DNA of 64,000 bases from Nocardiopsis metallicus (GCF_014201115.1 NZ_JACHDO010000001.1:124001-188000), one strand, 5' to 3'. Counted from the first letter of the stretch, positions 26,246 through 36,453 are shown. Numbers and translations are program-made. Notes: generated by a model from the sequence alone, not told the origin.

Positions 26246-26587
26246 GCGGGTAGGTTCACATCTCCAGGGACCCTGTCGGGCGCGTAGGCTCAATGGACTT
26301 CACCCCTACCGGTGCGGTTCCTCACCTCGACCAGCGAGGACGGGGACCGAACCGGGCACGCTCCCGCGCACTCCTATACGCGCGGGGAGCACACAGACTT
26401 TCCCGCGTCCGGCACATGTGTCCGCCGGACGCGGTGACGGACGCCCAGCGCCGTCTTCACCCGTGCACGGAGGAAAGCACCCGGCACGGGACGCACCGCT
26501 TGTTTCTCACGCACATGGAGAGGAGGAGGGGCACACGAGGGCCCTGACGCCTTCCCGGCCAGGGGCCCGAGAGCCTTTCACATCACG
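26246..26587 (+). other. Structured dapA leader region
   Basis: This 342-bp gene-free stretch precedes dapA. It holds an 11-bp perfect hairpin (26403-26413 with 26424-26434, 10-nt loop) and a weaker 7-bp stem (26460-26466 with 26484-26490). A very purine-rich SD-like tract (26516-26530) lies inside a tiny ORF of ten codons (26515-26547). The dapA start itself has only a weak ribosome site. No riboswitch class could be recognised by eye, and a tRNA-like stretch near 26285 does not fold as one. Confidence 0.35.
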
Positions 26588-27559
26588 ATGGTGGACACCA
26601 AGAACCGCCCGTTCGGCAAGATGCTGACCGCGATGGTCACCCCGATGCTCGAGGACGGGGAACTCGACTACGACGGCGCCGCCCGACTCGCCACCTACCT
26701 GGTGGACGAGCAGCACAACGACGGCCTGATCATCAGCGGCACGACCGGCGAGTCGCCCACGACCAGCGACGACGAGAAGGACCGCCTGCTGCGCACGGTG
26801 GTCGAGGCCGTCGGCGACCGCGCCCAGATCGTCGCGGGGGTCGGCACCAACGACACCCGCCACAGCGTCAGGCTGGCCAAGGCCGCCGAGAAGGCGGGCG
26901 CACACGGTCTGCTGGCCGTCACGCCCTACTACAACAAGCCCCCGCAGGAGGGGCTGATCCGGCACTTCACCGAGATCGCCGACACCACCGACCTGCCGGT
27001 CATGCTCTACGACATCCCGCACCGCACCGGGACGCCGATCGCCTCCGAGACCCTGGTCCGGCTGGCCGAGCACCCGCGCATCGTCGCCAACAAGGACGCC
27101 AAGGACAACGTCGGCGCCAGCTCCTGGGTCATGGAGCGCACCGACCTGGCCTACTACTGCGGCACCGACATCCTGAACCTGCCGCTGCTGTCGGTCGGCG
27201 CGGCCGGTTTCGTGAGCGTCGTCGGCCACATCGTCGGCAGCGACCTCAAGGACATGATCGACGCCTTCGAGGCCGGTGAGGTCGGCCAGGCGCTGGCCAT
27301 CCACCGCCGCCTCACCCCGGTCTACACCGGCATGTTCCGTACCCAGGGCGTCATCACGACCAAGGCCGTCCTCAATCTCTTCGGCCTGCCCTCCGGCCCG
27401 GTCCGCACCCCGCTCGCCGACGCCTCGTCCGAGCTCCAGGCACTCCTGCGCGAGGACCTGGCCGCCGCCGGGGTCAAGGGTCCGATCGGGCTCGCCCCGC
27501 ACCAGGCCGTGCCCGCGAGCGCCGTGCGCGTCGAACGTCTCACGGAGGGTTCCGTATGA
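26588..27559 (+). CDS. dapA: 4-hydroxy-tetrahydrodipicolinate synthase
   Basis: DapA condenses pyruvate with aspartate semialdehyde, the first step of the lysine/diaminopimelate branch. The 323-residue TIM-barrel protein carries GTTGESPTTSDDEK at 51-64, Tyr114-Tyr115 in VTPYYNKPPQEG, Tyr141 in YDIPHRTG and the Schiff-base lysine Lys169 in VANKDAKDN. The C-terminal helices are longer than in E. coli DapA, as in other actinobacteria. ATG 26588 lacks a good ribosome site. Its stop overlaps the RNase J start (ATGA), so dapA-rnj are coupled, a conserved actinobacterial arrangement. Confidence 0.95.
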   Translation: MVDTKNRPFGKMLTAMVTPMLEDGELDYDGAARLATYLVDEQHNDGLIISGTTGESPTTSDDEKDRLLRTVVEAVGDRAQIVAGVGTNDTRHSVRLAKAAEKAGAHGLLAVTPYYNKPPQEGLIRHFTEIADTTDLPVMLYDIPHRTGTPIASETLVRLAEHPRIVANKDAKDNVGASSWVMERTDLAYYCGTDILNLPLLSVGAAGFVSVVGHIVGSDLKDMIDAFEAGEVGQALAIHRRLTPVYTGMFRTQGVITTKAVLNLFGLPSGPVRTPLADASSELQALLREDLAAAGVKGPIGLAPHQAVPASAVRVERLTEGSV

Positions 27560-29241
27560 GTCACCCGCACCCCGAGCTCGGCCCGCCCCCGCCCCTGGGC
27601 AAGGGCGCCCTGCGCGTCGTCCCGCTCGGCGGGCTCGGCGAGATCGGCCGCAACATGACGGTCTTCGAGTACGACGGCCGTCTGCTCATCGTCGACTGCG
27701 GCGTGCTCTTCCCCGAGGAGGAGCAGCCCGGCGTCGACCTGATCCTGCCGGACTTCGACTACATCCGGGACCGCCTGGACGACATCGAGGCCATCGTGCT
27801 CACCCACGGGCACGAGGACCACATCGGCGGTGTGCCGTTCCTGCTGCGCGAGCGGGTCGACATCCCGATCGTCGGCTCCAAGCTCACCCTGGCGCTGATC
27901 AGCGCCAAGCTGGGCGAGCACCGCATCAAGCCGGAGACCGTCCTGGTCGAGGAGGGGGAGCGACACGACTTCGGCCCCTTCAACCTCGAGTTCTTCGCGG
28001 TCAACCACTCCATCCCGGACGCGCTGGCCGTGGGTATCCGCACGCCCGCCGGGTCGTTGCTGCACACCGGCGACTTCAAGATGGACCAGCTGCCGCTGGA
28101 CAACCGCCTCACCGACCTCGCCGGGTTCGCCCGATTCGGCGACGAGGGCGTCGACCTGCTGCTGTCGGACTCCACCAACGCCGAACAGCCCGGGTTCGTC
28201 GTCAACGAGCGCAACCTGACCGAGGCGATCGACAAGGTCTTCCGCCAGTCCGAGAAGCGTGTCGTGGTGGCCTGTTTCGCCTCGCACGTGCACAGGGTCC
28301 AGCAGGTGATCGACGCCGCGGTACGCCACGGCCGCAAGATCGCCTTCGTCGGCCGCTCCATGGTCCGCAACATGAACATCGCGCGCGACCTCGGCTACCT
28401 GAGCATCCCCGGCGACACCATCGTCGACGTCAAGCAGCTCGACAAGCTGGCCCCGGACAAGGTGCTCATGGTGTGCACGGGCTCCCAGGGCGAGCCCATG
28501 GCGGCGCTGAGCCGCATGGCCAACCGGGACCACCAGATCCGCATCGAGGAGGGCGACACCATCCTGCTCGCCTCGTCGCTCATCCCGGGCAACGAGAACT
28601 CGGTCAACCGGGTCATCAACGGCCTGACCCGCTGGGGCGCCAAGGTCGTGCACAAGGGCAACGCGCTCGTGCACGTGTCCGGCCACGCCTCCGCCGGTGA
28701 GCTGCTCTACGTGCTCAACATGGTGCGCCCGCGCAACTTCATGCCGGTGCACGGGGAGTGGCGGCACATGCGCGCCCACGCCGACCTGGCCAAGCTCACG
28801 GGTGTGCCGAGTGAGCGCATCGTCATCGCCGAGGACGGCGTGGTGGTGGACCTGTACAAGGGGCGCGCCAAGATCGTCGGCGCGGTGCAGGCCGGGTACG
28901 TCTACGTGGACGGTTCCTCGGTCGGCGACGTCACCGAGGCCTCCCTCAAGGACCGCCGCATCCTCGGCGAGGAGGGCTTCATCTCCGTCGTCGTGGCGGT
29001 GGACTCGAACTCCGGCAAGATCCTGGGCGAGCCCGAGATCCACACCCGGGGCGCGGGGATCAGCGGCGACGCCTACGACGACGTCGTCGACAAGCTCCAG
29101 GACGCCCTGGACAAGGCGGCCGCCGACGGGGTCAACGACCCGCACCAGCTGCGCCAGCTCATCCGCCGCAGCACGGGACGCTGGGTCAACGAGACCTACC
29201 GTCGCCGTCCCATGATCATTCCCGTCCTGGTCGAGGTCTGA
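27556..29241 (+). CDS. rnj: Ribonuclease J
   Basis: RNase J is a zinc-dependent endo- and 5'-3' exoribonuclease of the metallo-beta-lactamase/beta-CASP family, important in RNA processing and decay. The 561-residue protein has the HxHxDH motif at His84-Gly-His86-Glu-Asp88-His89, further metal ligands in AVNHSIPDAL and LHTGDFKMD, and beta-CASP motifs CTGSQGEPMA and HVSGHAS. The C-terminal domain ends MIIPVLVEV. The ATG overlaps the dapA stop by four bases. A terminator-like hairpin lies about 255 bp downstream. Confidence 0.95.
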   Translation: MSHPHPELGPPPPLGKGALRVVPLGGLGEIGRNMTVFEYDGRLLIVDCGVLFPEEEQPGVDLILPDFDYIRDRLDDIEAIVLTHGHEDHIGGVPFLLRERVDIPIVGSKLTLALISAKLGEHRIKPETVLVEEGERHDFGPFNLEFFAVNHSIPDALAVGIRTPAGSLLHTGDFKMDQLPLDNRLTDLAGFARFGDEGVDLLLSDSTNAEQPGFVVNERNLTEAIDKVFRQSEKRVVVACFASHVHRVQQVIDAAVRHGRKIAFVGRSMVRNMNIARDLGYLSIPGDTIVDVKQLDKLAPDKVLMVCTGSQGEPMAALSRMANRDHQIRIEEGDTILLASSLIPGNENSVNRVINGLTRWGAKVVHKGNALVHVSGHASAGELLYVLNMVRPRNFMPVHGEWRHMRAHADLAKLTGVPSERIVIAEDGVVVDLYKGRAKIVGAVQAGYVYVDGSSVGDVTEASLKDRRILGEEGFISVVVAVDSNSGKILGEPEIHTRGAGISGDAYDDVVDKLQDALDKAAADGVNDPHQLRQLIRRSTGRWVNETYRRRPMIIPVLVEV

Positions 29242-29654
29242 CCGTGTTTGTCTTGCGCCTGCGCTTCGCTTCGGCGCGTGGCCGGGCGCCAAGAGCAAGG
29301 GAGGAACGGGTTTAAGGGGATGACGCACGGCGGCCTCTTCGGTGTGATGGCTCGCCCACCCGTCGCCCGCCACCGCCCTCAACGGACGGCCTGGCGGCAG
29401 ACGGCACTTCCCGGGCAATCCCACCTTCGAGGCCTCCAGAACCCTCCCGGCGCCCGAACGGCGACCCCCTGGGGTGCGGAAGGCGCGTAGAAGCGGGGGC
29501 GCCCCCTGTGGTCGGGGGCGCCCCCACTTGGTTTGGGCGACACGCCGGGCGGGCTTCGTGCTCCGGGCTGGACGCCTTAGTAGGCTTCCCGCCGTGCCGG
29601 GTAGCTGTGCCCGGGCCCCGGAAACGACCCCGTCCCCCGTGGAGGTGACCCCCG
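29242..29654 (+). other. Gene-free stretch between rnj and ftsK
   Basis: The 413 bp hold no convincing ORF: reading frames here have atypical composition and no ribosome sites. The only clear element is the hairpin at 29495-29525. The last 60 bp should contain the ftsK promoter, but no good -35/-10 pair was seen; the GGAGGTGA site at 29641-29648 serves ftsK. Confidence 0.4.
29495..29525 (+). terminator. Terminator hairpin upstream of ftsK
   Basis: Two identical self-complementary 12-mers (29495-29506 and 29514-29525) are separated by 7 nt and can pair perfectly as a stem of all G and C. It lies 255 bp past the rnj stop, so it would end either a long rnj 3' UTR or an unseen transcript. Confidence 0.55.
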
Positions 29655-32135
29655 ATGGCCACGCGTGCCTCCTCAGGTGGTTCAGGGCGTAAGAAGCCCG
29701 CCGCCCGCAAGCCCGCCGCGAAGAAGCGCATGCCCGACGGGCCCATCGCCTACGTGGTCACCCTCTTCGGCCAGTTCCTGCTGGTGCTGTGGAAGCTCAT
29801 CGCGCACACCGTGGGCGGGGCGGCCCGCGCCGTCGGGCGCAGCGCCCGCGACCTGGACCCGGATCTGCGCCGGGACGGGATCGGGCTGGTCCTGCTGGCC
29901 CTGGGCATCCTCGTGGCCTCCGCCGTGTGGTGGCAGAGCGAGGGCCCGCTGCTGGAGGCCACCCGTTTCGTGGTGGTCGGCGCCTTCGGTACCTTCTCGC
30001 CGATCCTGCCGCTGCTCTTCCTGCCCATCGCCGTGAAGCTGATGCGCACGCCCAGCTCCGGCCGGGAGGGCGACGCCGGGCGGCTGTTCATCGGGGTCAC
30101 CGCGATCATGCTCGGCCTGCTCGGGCTGATCCACATCGCGCACGGCATCCCGCAGCCCGTCGACGGCATCGAGGGGCTGCAGAACGCGGGCGGGGTCATC
30201 GGCTTCGTCGCCTCCGGGCCGCTCAGCGCGGTCGTCACCCCCTGGCTCACCGGGCTCCTGCTGGCCCTGGTCCTGGTCTTCGGCATCCTGGTGGTCACCG
30301 CCACCCCGATCCGCCGCATCCCGGACCGCCTGCAGACCCTGTTCGGCGCCCTCATGGAGCGCGACACCGGCCCCGACTCCGGGATCGGCATCCTCGGCGC
30401 GGACCCGGAGAAGAAGCCGGCCAAGCGCAGGCGCAAGCCCAAGGCGGCGCCTGCCGAGACCGTCGCGGGCGACCACGAGCGCCCCTACGACAGCCCGGTC
30501 CTGCCCAGCGAGCCCGAAGCGCAGATCGCCCCCGCCCTCACCGACGAGGAGGAGGCCGCGGCCGCCGCGCCGAAGAAGCCCGCGAAGAAGAAGGCCAAGG
30601 CCCCGGCCCCCGACCCCACGCCGCCGCCGGTCACCACCGAGCAGCTCTCCATCCCCTCCCGCGTGGTGGAGGGCGACTACGAACTGCCCGTCCCGACCAT
30701 GCTCAAGCCCGGATCCCCGGTCAAACCGCGCACCCAGGCCAACGACGACGTGGTCGCCGCGCTGAGCGGGGTACTGGAGCAGTTCAAGATCGACGCCGAG
30801 GTCACCGGCTTCACCCGAGGCCCGACGGTCACCCGCTACGAGATCGAGCTCGGCCCCGCGGTGAAGGTCGAGAAGGTCACCGCGCTGTCCAAGAACATCT
30901 CACTGGTGGTCAAGAGCGCCGACGTGCGCATCCAGTCACCCATCCCCGGCAAGTCCGCGATCGGTGTGGAGATCCCCAACACCGACAAGGACATAGTGAG
31001 CCTCGGCGACGTGCTGCGCTCACCGGCGGCCACCTCGGACGACCACCCCATGCTGGTGGGCCTGGGCAAGGACGTCGAGGGCACCAACGTCGTGGCCAAC
31101 CTCGCCAAGATGCCGCACGTGCTGGTCGCCGGTGCGACCGGTGCCGGTAAGTCCACCTGCATCAACGGCCTCATCACCTCGCTGATGATGCGCGCCACCC
31201 CTGACGAGGTGCGGATGATCCTGGTCGACCCCAAGCGGGTCGAGCTGACCATGTACGAGGGCATCCCGCACCTGATCACGCCCATCATCACCAACCCCAA
31301 GAAGGCCGCGGAGGCCCTCCAGTGGGTGGTGGGGGAGATGGACCGCCGCTACGACGACCTCGCCGCCTCCGGCTACCGCCACGTGGACGACTTCAACGCC
31401 GCCGTGCGCACCGGGGAGCTCACCGCCCCGCCGGGCAGCGAACGCGTCTACGAGCCCTACCCCTACCTGCTGGTGATCGTCGACGAGCTCGCCGACCTGA
31501 TGATGGTCGCCCCCCGCGACGTCGAGGACGCGGTCGTGCGCATCACCCAGCTGGCCCGCGCCGCCGGGATCCACCTGGTGCTGGCCACCCAGCGCCCCAG
31601 CGTCGACGTCGTCACCGGTCTGATCAAGGCCAACGTGCCCTCCCGGCTCGCCTTCGCCACCTCCAGCCTCGCCGACAGCCGCGTCATCCTGGACCAGCCC
31701 GGCGCCGAGAAGCTGGTCGGCAAGGGCGACTCGCTCTTCCTCCCGATGGGCGCGGGCAAGCCCATCCGCCTCCAGAACGCCTGGGTGAGCGAGAAGGAGA
31801 TCCGCGGGATCGTCGACCACTGCAAGAAGCAGTCCGAGCCCAGCTACCGCGAGGACGTCGCGGTCGCCGACACCAAGAAGAAGGAGATCGACGAGGACAT
31901 CGGTGACGACATGGACCTGTTGCTGCAGGCGGTCGAGCTGGTCGTCACCACCCAGTTCGGGTCCACGTCGATGCTCCAGCGCAAGCTCCGGGTCGGGTTC
32001 GCCAAGGCGGGCCGTCTGATGGACCTCATGGAGAGCCGCGACGTGGTCGGCCCCAGCGAGGGTTCCAAGGCCCGCGACGTCCTGGTCCAGGCCGACGACC
32101 TCGCGGCTGTGCTCACCGACATCAGGGGCGGCTGA
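29655..32135 (+). CDS. ftsK: DNA translocase FtsK/SpoIIIE
   Basis: FtsK pumps chromosomal DNA across the division or sporulation septum. The 826-residue protein starts with a Lys/Ala-rich tail, then about four transmembrane helices (near 75-260). A Lys/Pro/Ala-rich linker follows, then the alpha/beta RecA-like motor with Walker A GATGAGKST at 493-501 and Walker B VIVDELADLMM near 610. A C-terminal gamma winged-helix domain (TTQFGSTSMLQRKLRVGF...) recognises KOPS-like sequences. A strong GGAGGTGA ribosome site fixes the ATG at 29655. Length is typical for actinobacteria, where the linker is shorter than in E. coli. Confidence 0.95.
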   Translation: MATRASSGGSGRKKPAARKPAAKKRMPDGPIAYVVTLFGQFLLVLWKLIAHTVGGAARAVGRSARDLDPDLRRDGIGLVLLALGILVASAVWWQSEGPLLEATRFVVVGAFGTFSPILPLLFLPIAVKLMRTPSSGREGDAGRLFIGVTAIMLGLLGLIHIAHGIPQPVDGIEGLQNAGGVIGFVASGPLSAVVTPWLTGLLLALVLVFGILVVTATPIRRIPDRLQTLFGALMERDTGPDSGIGILGADPEKKPAKRRRKPKAAPAETVAGDHERPYDSPVLPSEPEAQIAPALTDEEEAAAAAPKKPAKKKAKAPAPDPTPPPVTTEQLSIPSRVVEGDYELPVPTMLKPGSPVKPRTQANDDVVAALSGVLEQFKIDAEVTGFTRGPTVTRYEIELGPAVKVEKVTALSKNISLVVKSADVRIQSPIPGKSAIGVEIPNTDKDIVSLGDVLRSPAATSDDHPMLVGLGKDVEGTNVVANLAKMPHVLVAGATGAGKSTCINGLITSLMMRATPDEVRMILVDPKRVELTMYEGIPHLITPIITNPKKAAEALQWVVGEMDRRYDDLAASGYRHVDDFNAAVRTGELTAPPGSERVYEPYPYLLVIVDELADLMMVAPRDVEDAVVRITQLARAAGIHLVLATQRPSVDVVTGLIKANVPSRLAFATSSLADSRVILDQPGAEKLVGKGDSLFLPMGAGKPIRLQNAWVSEKEIRGIVDHCKKQSEPSYREDVAVADTKKKEIDEDIGDDMDLLLQAVELVVTTQFGSTSMLQRKLRVGFAKAGRLMDLMESRDVVGPSEGSKARDVLVQADDLAAVLTDIRGG

Positions 32136-32293
32136 GCCCCCGCACCGCCCGGGTCCCACTCGTCACCCCCACGTCCGGGTCGCCCGATTTGGCGTGATCT
32201 TGGGTCACGTATAGGGCGTGGTGACCTGCTGAGACGCTCTCCGGGTAGCAGAGTGGGTACACGTAGGCACAGAAAGTCGCGGGGGGAGTGCGC

Positions 32294-33481
32294 ATGGCGA
32301 CGATCGGCCAGACCCTGGCCGCCGCACGTATCGCGGCGGGTTGCTCCTTGGAGAACCTGAGCACACGTACACGGATTCGCATGCAGGTCCTTCGGGGCAT
32401 CGAGAACGAGGACTTCGTCCCCTGCGGAGGGGACTTCTACGCGCGCGGGCACATCCGGAGGATCTGCAAGTTCCTCGGACTCGACCCCGCGCCGCTGCTG
32501 GAGGAGTACGACCGCGAACACGCCTCGAACGAGAAACCCACCTTCGTTCCCCCGCCCCGGCACCCGTCGGCCAGAACCAAGGCGGCCCGGGTGGCCGCGG
32601 CCCAGGGCGGCCGAGCCCACACCGGGACCGACGACCACGAGGCGCCCCAGGACGTCCCCCGAAGCATCGGTGACGTGAACGAGGACCCGGAACAGCGGGC
32701 CGAGAGCTGGGGGTACTTCGAACGCAAGCAGAGACTCGCCAGACCGCCGCGGCGCAACCGGCCCAAGGGGTTCGGGAAAGCCGGGGCCGGGGCCGCCGCC
32801 GCGGCCGAGGTACCCGCGCCGCGGACACCCGGCAGGCACAGCAAGCCCGCCGAACCGGCCGCTGCCGGAGCGGTCGCCGCCAAGGCGGCGGCCCCGCGGC
32901 CGCCCGCCACCCGTGCCTCCGCGGCCGCGGCCGGCACCCGTCGGGCGGAGCGCGTGCGGCGGCACTGGCCCTGGGCCGTGGTCGGGCTCATCCTCATCGC
33001 CGCGGTGTTCGTGGGCGTACGGACCTGGCAGGGGTGGGACGACGGGAACCCCGTCCGGACCGCCTTCGAGTCGGCCGGCGCCCCAACGGGTGACACCGTG
33101 GACTCCGCGGTCATCACGGAGGAGGCCGCCGCCGAGCCCGCCGAGACCGACGACCGGGCCGCGGCGGCCGAGGCAGTCGCTGCTGCCGAGGCGGCGGAAG
33201 CGGCGGAAGCGGCCGAAGCGGAGCCGGTCGAGTTCACCGTCGGCCTCACGGCCACCGATCGCAGCTGGGTCAAGGTCAGCGAGGTGGACGGCGAGGCGCT
33301 GTTCACCGGCTTCCTCGTGGCGGGGGAGTCCCGGGACTACGCCACCGAGGTGCCCCTGACCCTGTGGGTCGGCAACGCCGGGGCGATCGAGGTGGCCGTC
33401 GACGGACAGGACCAGGGCCCCAGCGGGGGCTCCGGTGAAGTGAGGGAGATCACCGTCGGGGCCGACGGTTTCGACAACTGA
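32294..33481 (+). CDS. RodZ-like HTH membrane protein with DUF4115 domain
   Basis: The 395-residue protein begins with an HTH_25 domain ([21 protein letters not shown], about 3-70), the RodZ-type cytoplasmic domain that in other bacteria binds MreB. A long basic Ala/Pro/Arg linker leads to one transmembrane helix ([21 protein letters not shown] near 231-251). The outside part has an Ala/Glu repeat tract and then a DUF4115-like beta domain ([18 protein letters not shown]). It probably scaffolds envelope growth or division, given ftsK upstream. ATG 32294 sits 6-7 nt after GGGGGGAG; GTG 32288 is an alternative. Cysteine is nearly absent from it. Confidence 0.85.
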   Translation: MATIGQTLAAARIAAGCSLENLSTRTRIRMQVLRGIENEDFVPCGGDFYARGHIRRICKFLGLDPAPLLEEYDREHASNEKPTFVPPPRHPSARTKAARVAAAQGGRAHTGTDDHEAPQDVPRSIGDVNEDPEQRAESWGYFERKQRLARPPRRNRPKGFGKAGAGAAAAAEVPAPRTPGRHSKPAEPAAAGAVAAKAAAPRPPATRASAAAAGTRRAERVRRHWPWAVVGLILIAAVFVGVRTWQGWDDGNPVRTAFESAGAPTGDTVDSAVITEEAAAEPAETDDRAAAAEAVAAAEAAEAAEAAEAEPVEFTVGLTATDRSWVKVSEVDGEALFTGFLVAGESRDYATEVPLTLWVGNAGAIEVAVDGQDQGPSGGSGEVREITVGADGFDN

Positions 33482-33499
33482 CAAGCACGTTCACGGCGG

Positions 33500-33517
33500 G
33501 GCACGCGCTCGCGTGCC
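33500..33517 (+). terminator. Small terminator-like hairpin after the RodZ-like gene
   Basis: An 8-bp perfect inverted repeat (33500-33507 with 33510-33517) lies 19 bp past the stop. The 2-nt spacer means the true stem is 7 bp with a 4-nt loop. It is short for a terminator. Confidence 0.4.
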
Positions 33518-33678
33518 AGGAGGCCGGGGTACGGGTGGGTTGGTCAACCACGGTAGTGTGGGGGGCTGCGGGCGGCGCCAGTCGACGCCTTCGTGCGAGC
33601 ACGAGCCGACCGGGTGCCCCGGCCTCCGGCCGCGCCGCGCCCCGCACCACTCGAAGCTCTCCCACACGCTTGGAAGCC

Positions 33679-35127
33679 ATGTCATCGCGACGTACTGTCT
33701 CACTCGTCACCCTGGGGTGTGCGCGTAACGAGGTCGACTCCGAAGAGCTCGCCGGGCGCCTTGCCGCTGGCGGCTGGGACCTCGTCGACGGAGACGCCAA
33801 GGCCGACGTGACCGTCGTCAACACCTGCGGGTTCATCGACGCCGCCAAACAGGACTCCATCGAGACCCTGCTGGAGGCGGCCGAGGGAGGCGGGAAGGTG
33901 ATCGCCGCGGGCTGCATGGCCGAGCGCTACGGCTCCGAACTCGCCGACGCCCTTCCCGAGGCCAACGTCATCGGATTCGACGACTACGCCGCCATCACCG
34001 ACCGGCTCGACGACGTCGTCGCCGGGCGCGCCCTGGTCCCGCACGACCCGCGCGACCGCCGCACCCTGCTGCCGATCAGCCCTGCCGAGCGCGACGCCTC
34101 CCAGGTCCACGTGCCCGGGCACGCCTCGTTCGCGGACTCAGAGGGTGCCGACGGCACCGAGCTGCCCTACCGGGCAGCGATCCCGCGCCGCCGCCTGACC
34201 GGCGGCCCCGTCGCCAACCTCAAGATCGCCTCCGGTTGCGACAGGAGGTGCACCTTCTGCGCCATCCCGGCCTTCCGCGGCGCCTACATCTCCCGTCAGC
34301 CCGACGAGATCGTCCGCGAGGCCGAGTGGTTGGCCAGTGAGGGCGTGCGCGAGGTCTTCCTGGTCAGCGAGAACTCCACGTCCTACGGCAAGGACCTGGG
34401 CGACGTGCGCGCGCTGGAGAAGCTGCTGCCGCGCCTGGCCGCCGTCGAGGGCCTGGAGCGGGTCCGGGTCAGCTACCTGCAGCCCGCCGAAGTCCGCCCC
34501 GGGCTGGTGGAGGTGCTCACCGGTACCCCCGGTGTGGTGCCCTACTTCGACCTCTCCTTCCAGCACGCCAGCGGTCCGCTGCTGCGCCGCATGCGCCGGT
34601 TCGGCGACCGCGAGCGCTTCCTGGAGCTGCTGGAGACCGCCCGCAAGGCCGCCCCGGAGGCCGGGGCCCGCTCCAACTTCATCGTGGGATTCCCCGGCGA
34701 GACCGAGGAGGAGTTCCAGGAGCTGGTCGCCTTCCTCAGCGAGGCCCGTCTGGACGCCATCGGTGTCTTCGGCTACTCCGACGAGGACGGCACCGAGGCG
34801 CTCACCCACGAGAACAAGGTGCCCGAGGAGGTCGTGGCCGAGCGGGTGGACACGCTCAACCGCCTGTCCGAGGAGCTCATGGTCCAGCGGGCCGAGGAGC
34901 GCATCGGCAGCGAGGTGACCGTCCTGGTCGAGACGGTCCTGGAGGACGGCGCGTACGAGGGCCGCGCCGAGCACCAGGCGCCCGAGGTGGACGGCAGCAC
35001 CATCCTGTACGGCGAGGACCTCGCCGTCGGCGACCTGGTGCGGGCCACCGTCATCCAGTCGATGGGCGCCGACCTCGTCGCCGAACAGGACGTCGCGGAG
35101 CAGGACGGGGAAGCCGGCGACAGATGA
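33679..35127 (+). CDS. rimO: Ribosomal protein S12 methylthiotransferase RimO
   Basis: RimO is a radical-SAM enzyme that adds a methylthio group to an aspartate of ribosomal protein S12. The 482-residue protein has an N-terminal UPF0004 domain with three cluster cysteines ([30 protein letters not shown]), a radical-SAM motif Cys187-x3-Cys191-x2-Cys194 in [13 protein letters not shown], and a C-terminal TRAM domain. The inserted stretch between the first two domains is longer than in E. coli. ATG 33679 follows GGAAG; the 48 residues readable upstream are not conserved. It overlaps pgsA by ATGA. Confidence 0.94.
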   Translation: MSSRRTVSLVTLGCARNEVDSEELAGRLAAGGWDLVDGDAKADVTVVNTCGFIDAAKQDSIETLLEAAEGGGKVIAAGCMAERYGSELADALPEANVIGFDDYAAITDRLDDVVAGRALVPHDPRDRRTLLPISPAERDASQVHVPGHASFADSEGADGTELPYRAAIPRRRLTGGPVANLKIASGCDRRCTFCAIPAFRGAYISRQPDEIVREAEWLASEGVREVFLVSENSTSYGKDLGDVRALEKLLPRLAAVEGLERVRVSYLQPAEVRPGLVEVLTGTPGVVPYFDLSFQHASGPLLRRMRRFGDRERFLELLETARKAAPEAGARSNFIVGFPGETEEEFQELVAFLSEARLDAIGVFGYSDEDGTEALTHENKVPEEVVAERVDTLNRLSEELMVQRAEERIGSEVTVLVETVLEDGAYEGRAEHQAPEVDGSTILYGEDLAVGDLVRATVIQSMGADLVAEQDVAEQDGEAGDR

Positions 35128-35747
35128 GCACCCACGACCCCGCGGCTTCGCCCGCTCCCCAAGCCCCGCTGTGGAACATCGCGAACATCCTCACGATGAG
35201 CCGCCTGGTCATGGTGCCGGTCTTCGTCTGGTTCATGTTCCTGACCGGACTCGGCTGGGAGCTCGCGGCCTTCTCGGTCTTCGTGATCGCCGCCATCACC
35301 GACCGCGTCGACGGTGAGTTGGCCCGCCGCCACAATCTCGTCACCGACTTCGGCAAGATCGCCGACCCCATCGCGGACAAGGCGCTGACCGGCGCCGCGC
35401 TGATCGTCCTGTCCGTCCAGGGCGAGCTGTGGTGGTGGGTCACCATCGCCATCCTGCTGCGCGAGTGGGGCATCACGCTCCTGCGGATCGCGGTGCTGCG
35501 GTACGGGGTCATGCCCGCGAGCAGCGGCGGCAAGCTCAAGACCGTCCTGCAGATCGTGGCGATCAGCATCTACCTGTTCCCGCTCTACCTGCTGCCGTTC
35601 ACCGGCGTGTTCGTCTGGATCGCGCACGGTGTCATGGCCGCCGCCCTGGCCGTCACCCTCTGGACCGGGCTGACCTACGTGATCGACGCGGTCCGCCTGG
35701 TGCGGGCCAAGGGCGCCCAGGGCACCCAGAACGGCGCCTCGGAGTAG
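35124..35747 (+). CDS. pgsA: CDP-diacylglycerol-glycerol-3-phosphate 3-phosphatidyltransferase
   Basis: PgsA makes phosphatidylglycerophosphate in the membrane, the step leading to phosphatidylglycerol and cardiolipin. The 207-residue protein has the CDP-alcohol phosphotransferase motif DG-x2-AR-x8-G-x3-D-x3-D exactly: Asp63-Gly64, Ala67-Arg68, Gly77, Asp81 and Asp85. Five to six helices surround it. It begins at ATG 35124, overlapping the rimO stop by four bases, and precedes cinA by five bp, so rimO-pgsA-cinA form one operon. In actinobacteria one of several pgsA-like genes may make phosphatidylinositol phosphate; neighbour genes here favour the glycerol enzyme. Confidence 0.9.
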   Translation: MSTHDPAASPAPQAPLWNIANILTMSRLVMVPVFVWFMFLTGLGWELAAFSVFVIAAITDRVDGELARRHNLVTDFGKIADPIADKALTGAALIVLSVQGELWWWVTIAILLREWGITLLRIAVLRYGVMPASSGGKLKTVLQIVAISIYLFPLYLLPFTGVFVWIAHGVMAAALAVTLWTGLTYVIDAVRLVRAKGAQGTQNGASE

Positions 35748-35752
35748 CCCGG

Positions 35753-36295
35753 ATGGACGACGAGCGGACGGAGGTGGGGCTCCGGATCGAGAAGGAGGCG
35801 CTGGCGGCCGCCGAGTCGGCCCACGAAGCCCTCCGGTCAGCCGGGGCCACCTGCGCCACCGCCGAGTCCCTCACCGGAGGCCTGATCGGCGCGCACCTGA
35901 CCGCGGTCCCCGGAAGCTCGGCCACCTACCTGGGCGGGGTCGTCACCTACGCCACCGAGACCAAGGCTGCCCTCCTGGGCGTGCCCGAGGACCTGCTGGC
36001 CGAGCACGGAGCGGTCCATCCCGACGTCGCCGCCCACATGGCCCGGGGGGTCCGCCGCCTCACCGGCGCCGACCACGGGGTCGCGGTCACCGGGGTGGCC
36101 GGGCCCGAGCCCCAGGACGGGCAGCCCGTGGGCACCGTCTACGCGGCGGTGACGGGACCGGACTCACGTACACGGGTCGTCCGGTTCAGTTTCACCGGTG
36201 ATCGTGCGGGTATCCGCCTTGACACGGTCAAGGGTGCGCTGATGCTCCTGAGGACCGCCGTTCGCGGGGACGTGACGGGAAACACCCGGGCCTGA
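35753..36295 (+). CDS. pncC: Nicotinamide-nucleotide amidohydrolase, CinA C-terminal type
   Basis: PncC deamidates nicotinamide mononucleotide to nicotinic acid mononucleotide for NAD salvage. The 180-residue protein is the stand-alone CinA C-terminal domain: [15 protein letters not shown] carries the catalytic Ser and a Thr, followed by [16 protein letters not shown], and [24 protein letters not shown]. It lacks the N-terminal domain of full-length CinA. An N-terminal extension of about 25 residues precedes the core. ATG 35753 lies five bp after the pgsA stop with GGAGTAG in the previous gene as ribosome site. Confidence 0.88.
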   Translation: MDDERTEVGLRIEKEALAAAESAHEALRSAGATCATAESLTGGLIGAHLTAVPGSSATYLGGVVTYATETKAALLGVPEDLLAEHGAVHPDVAAHMARGVRRLTGADHGVAVTGVAGPEPQDGQPVGTVYAAVTGPDSRTRVVRFSFTGDRAGIRLDTVKGALMLLRTAVRGDVTGNTRA

Positions 36296-36429
36296 TCCCT
36301 CCGGCTGCTCCGTATCCCCGGGGGCTCGGGAACAAAACCACCCCCGGATGCGGTTCCCCCTCCAGCGAACAGGACGGCAAGAGGTGCCCGAATCGGGCGT
36401 GGGGCAGGTACGGTGTTGTATATGAAGGT

Positions 36430-36440
36430 CGCTACCGGCG
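36430..36440. promoter_or_regulatory. Possible ClgR operator upstream of clgR
   Basis: The 11-mer CGCTACCGGCG fits CGCY-N3-RGCG, the core of the ClgR box as I recall it from Corynebacterium and Streptomyces. It ends 13 bp before the clgR ATG. ClgR is known to activate its own gene. The match is short and its position inside the probable leader is unusual. Confidence 0.3.
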
Positions 36441-36453
36441 GGAGGGAGCGCGA

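Noticed and set aside
26281..26345. tRNA-like start (GGCGCGTAGGCTCAATGG)
   Set aside because: The D-arm-like start is not followed by an anticodon stem, TPsiC arm or matching acceptor 3' strand.
29248..29490. 80-codon frame between rnj and ftsK
   Set aside because: No ribosome site, atypical composition and no recognisable sequence.
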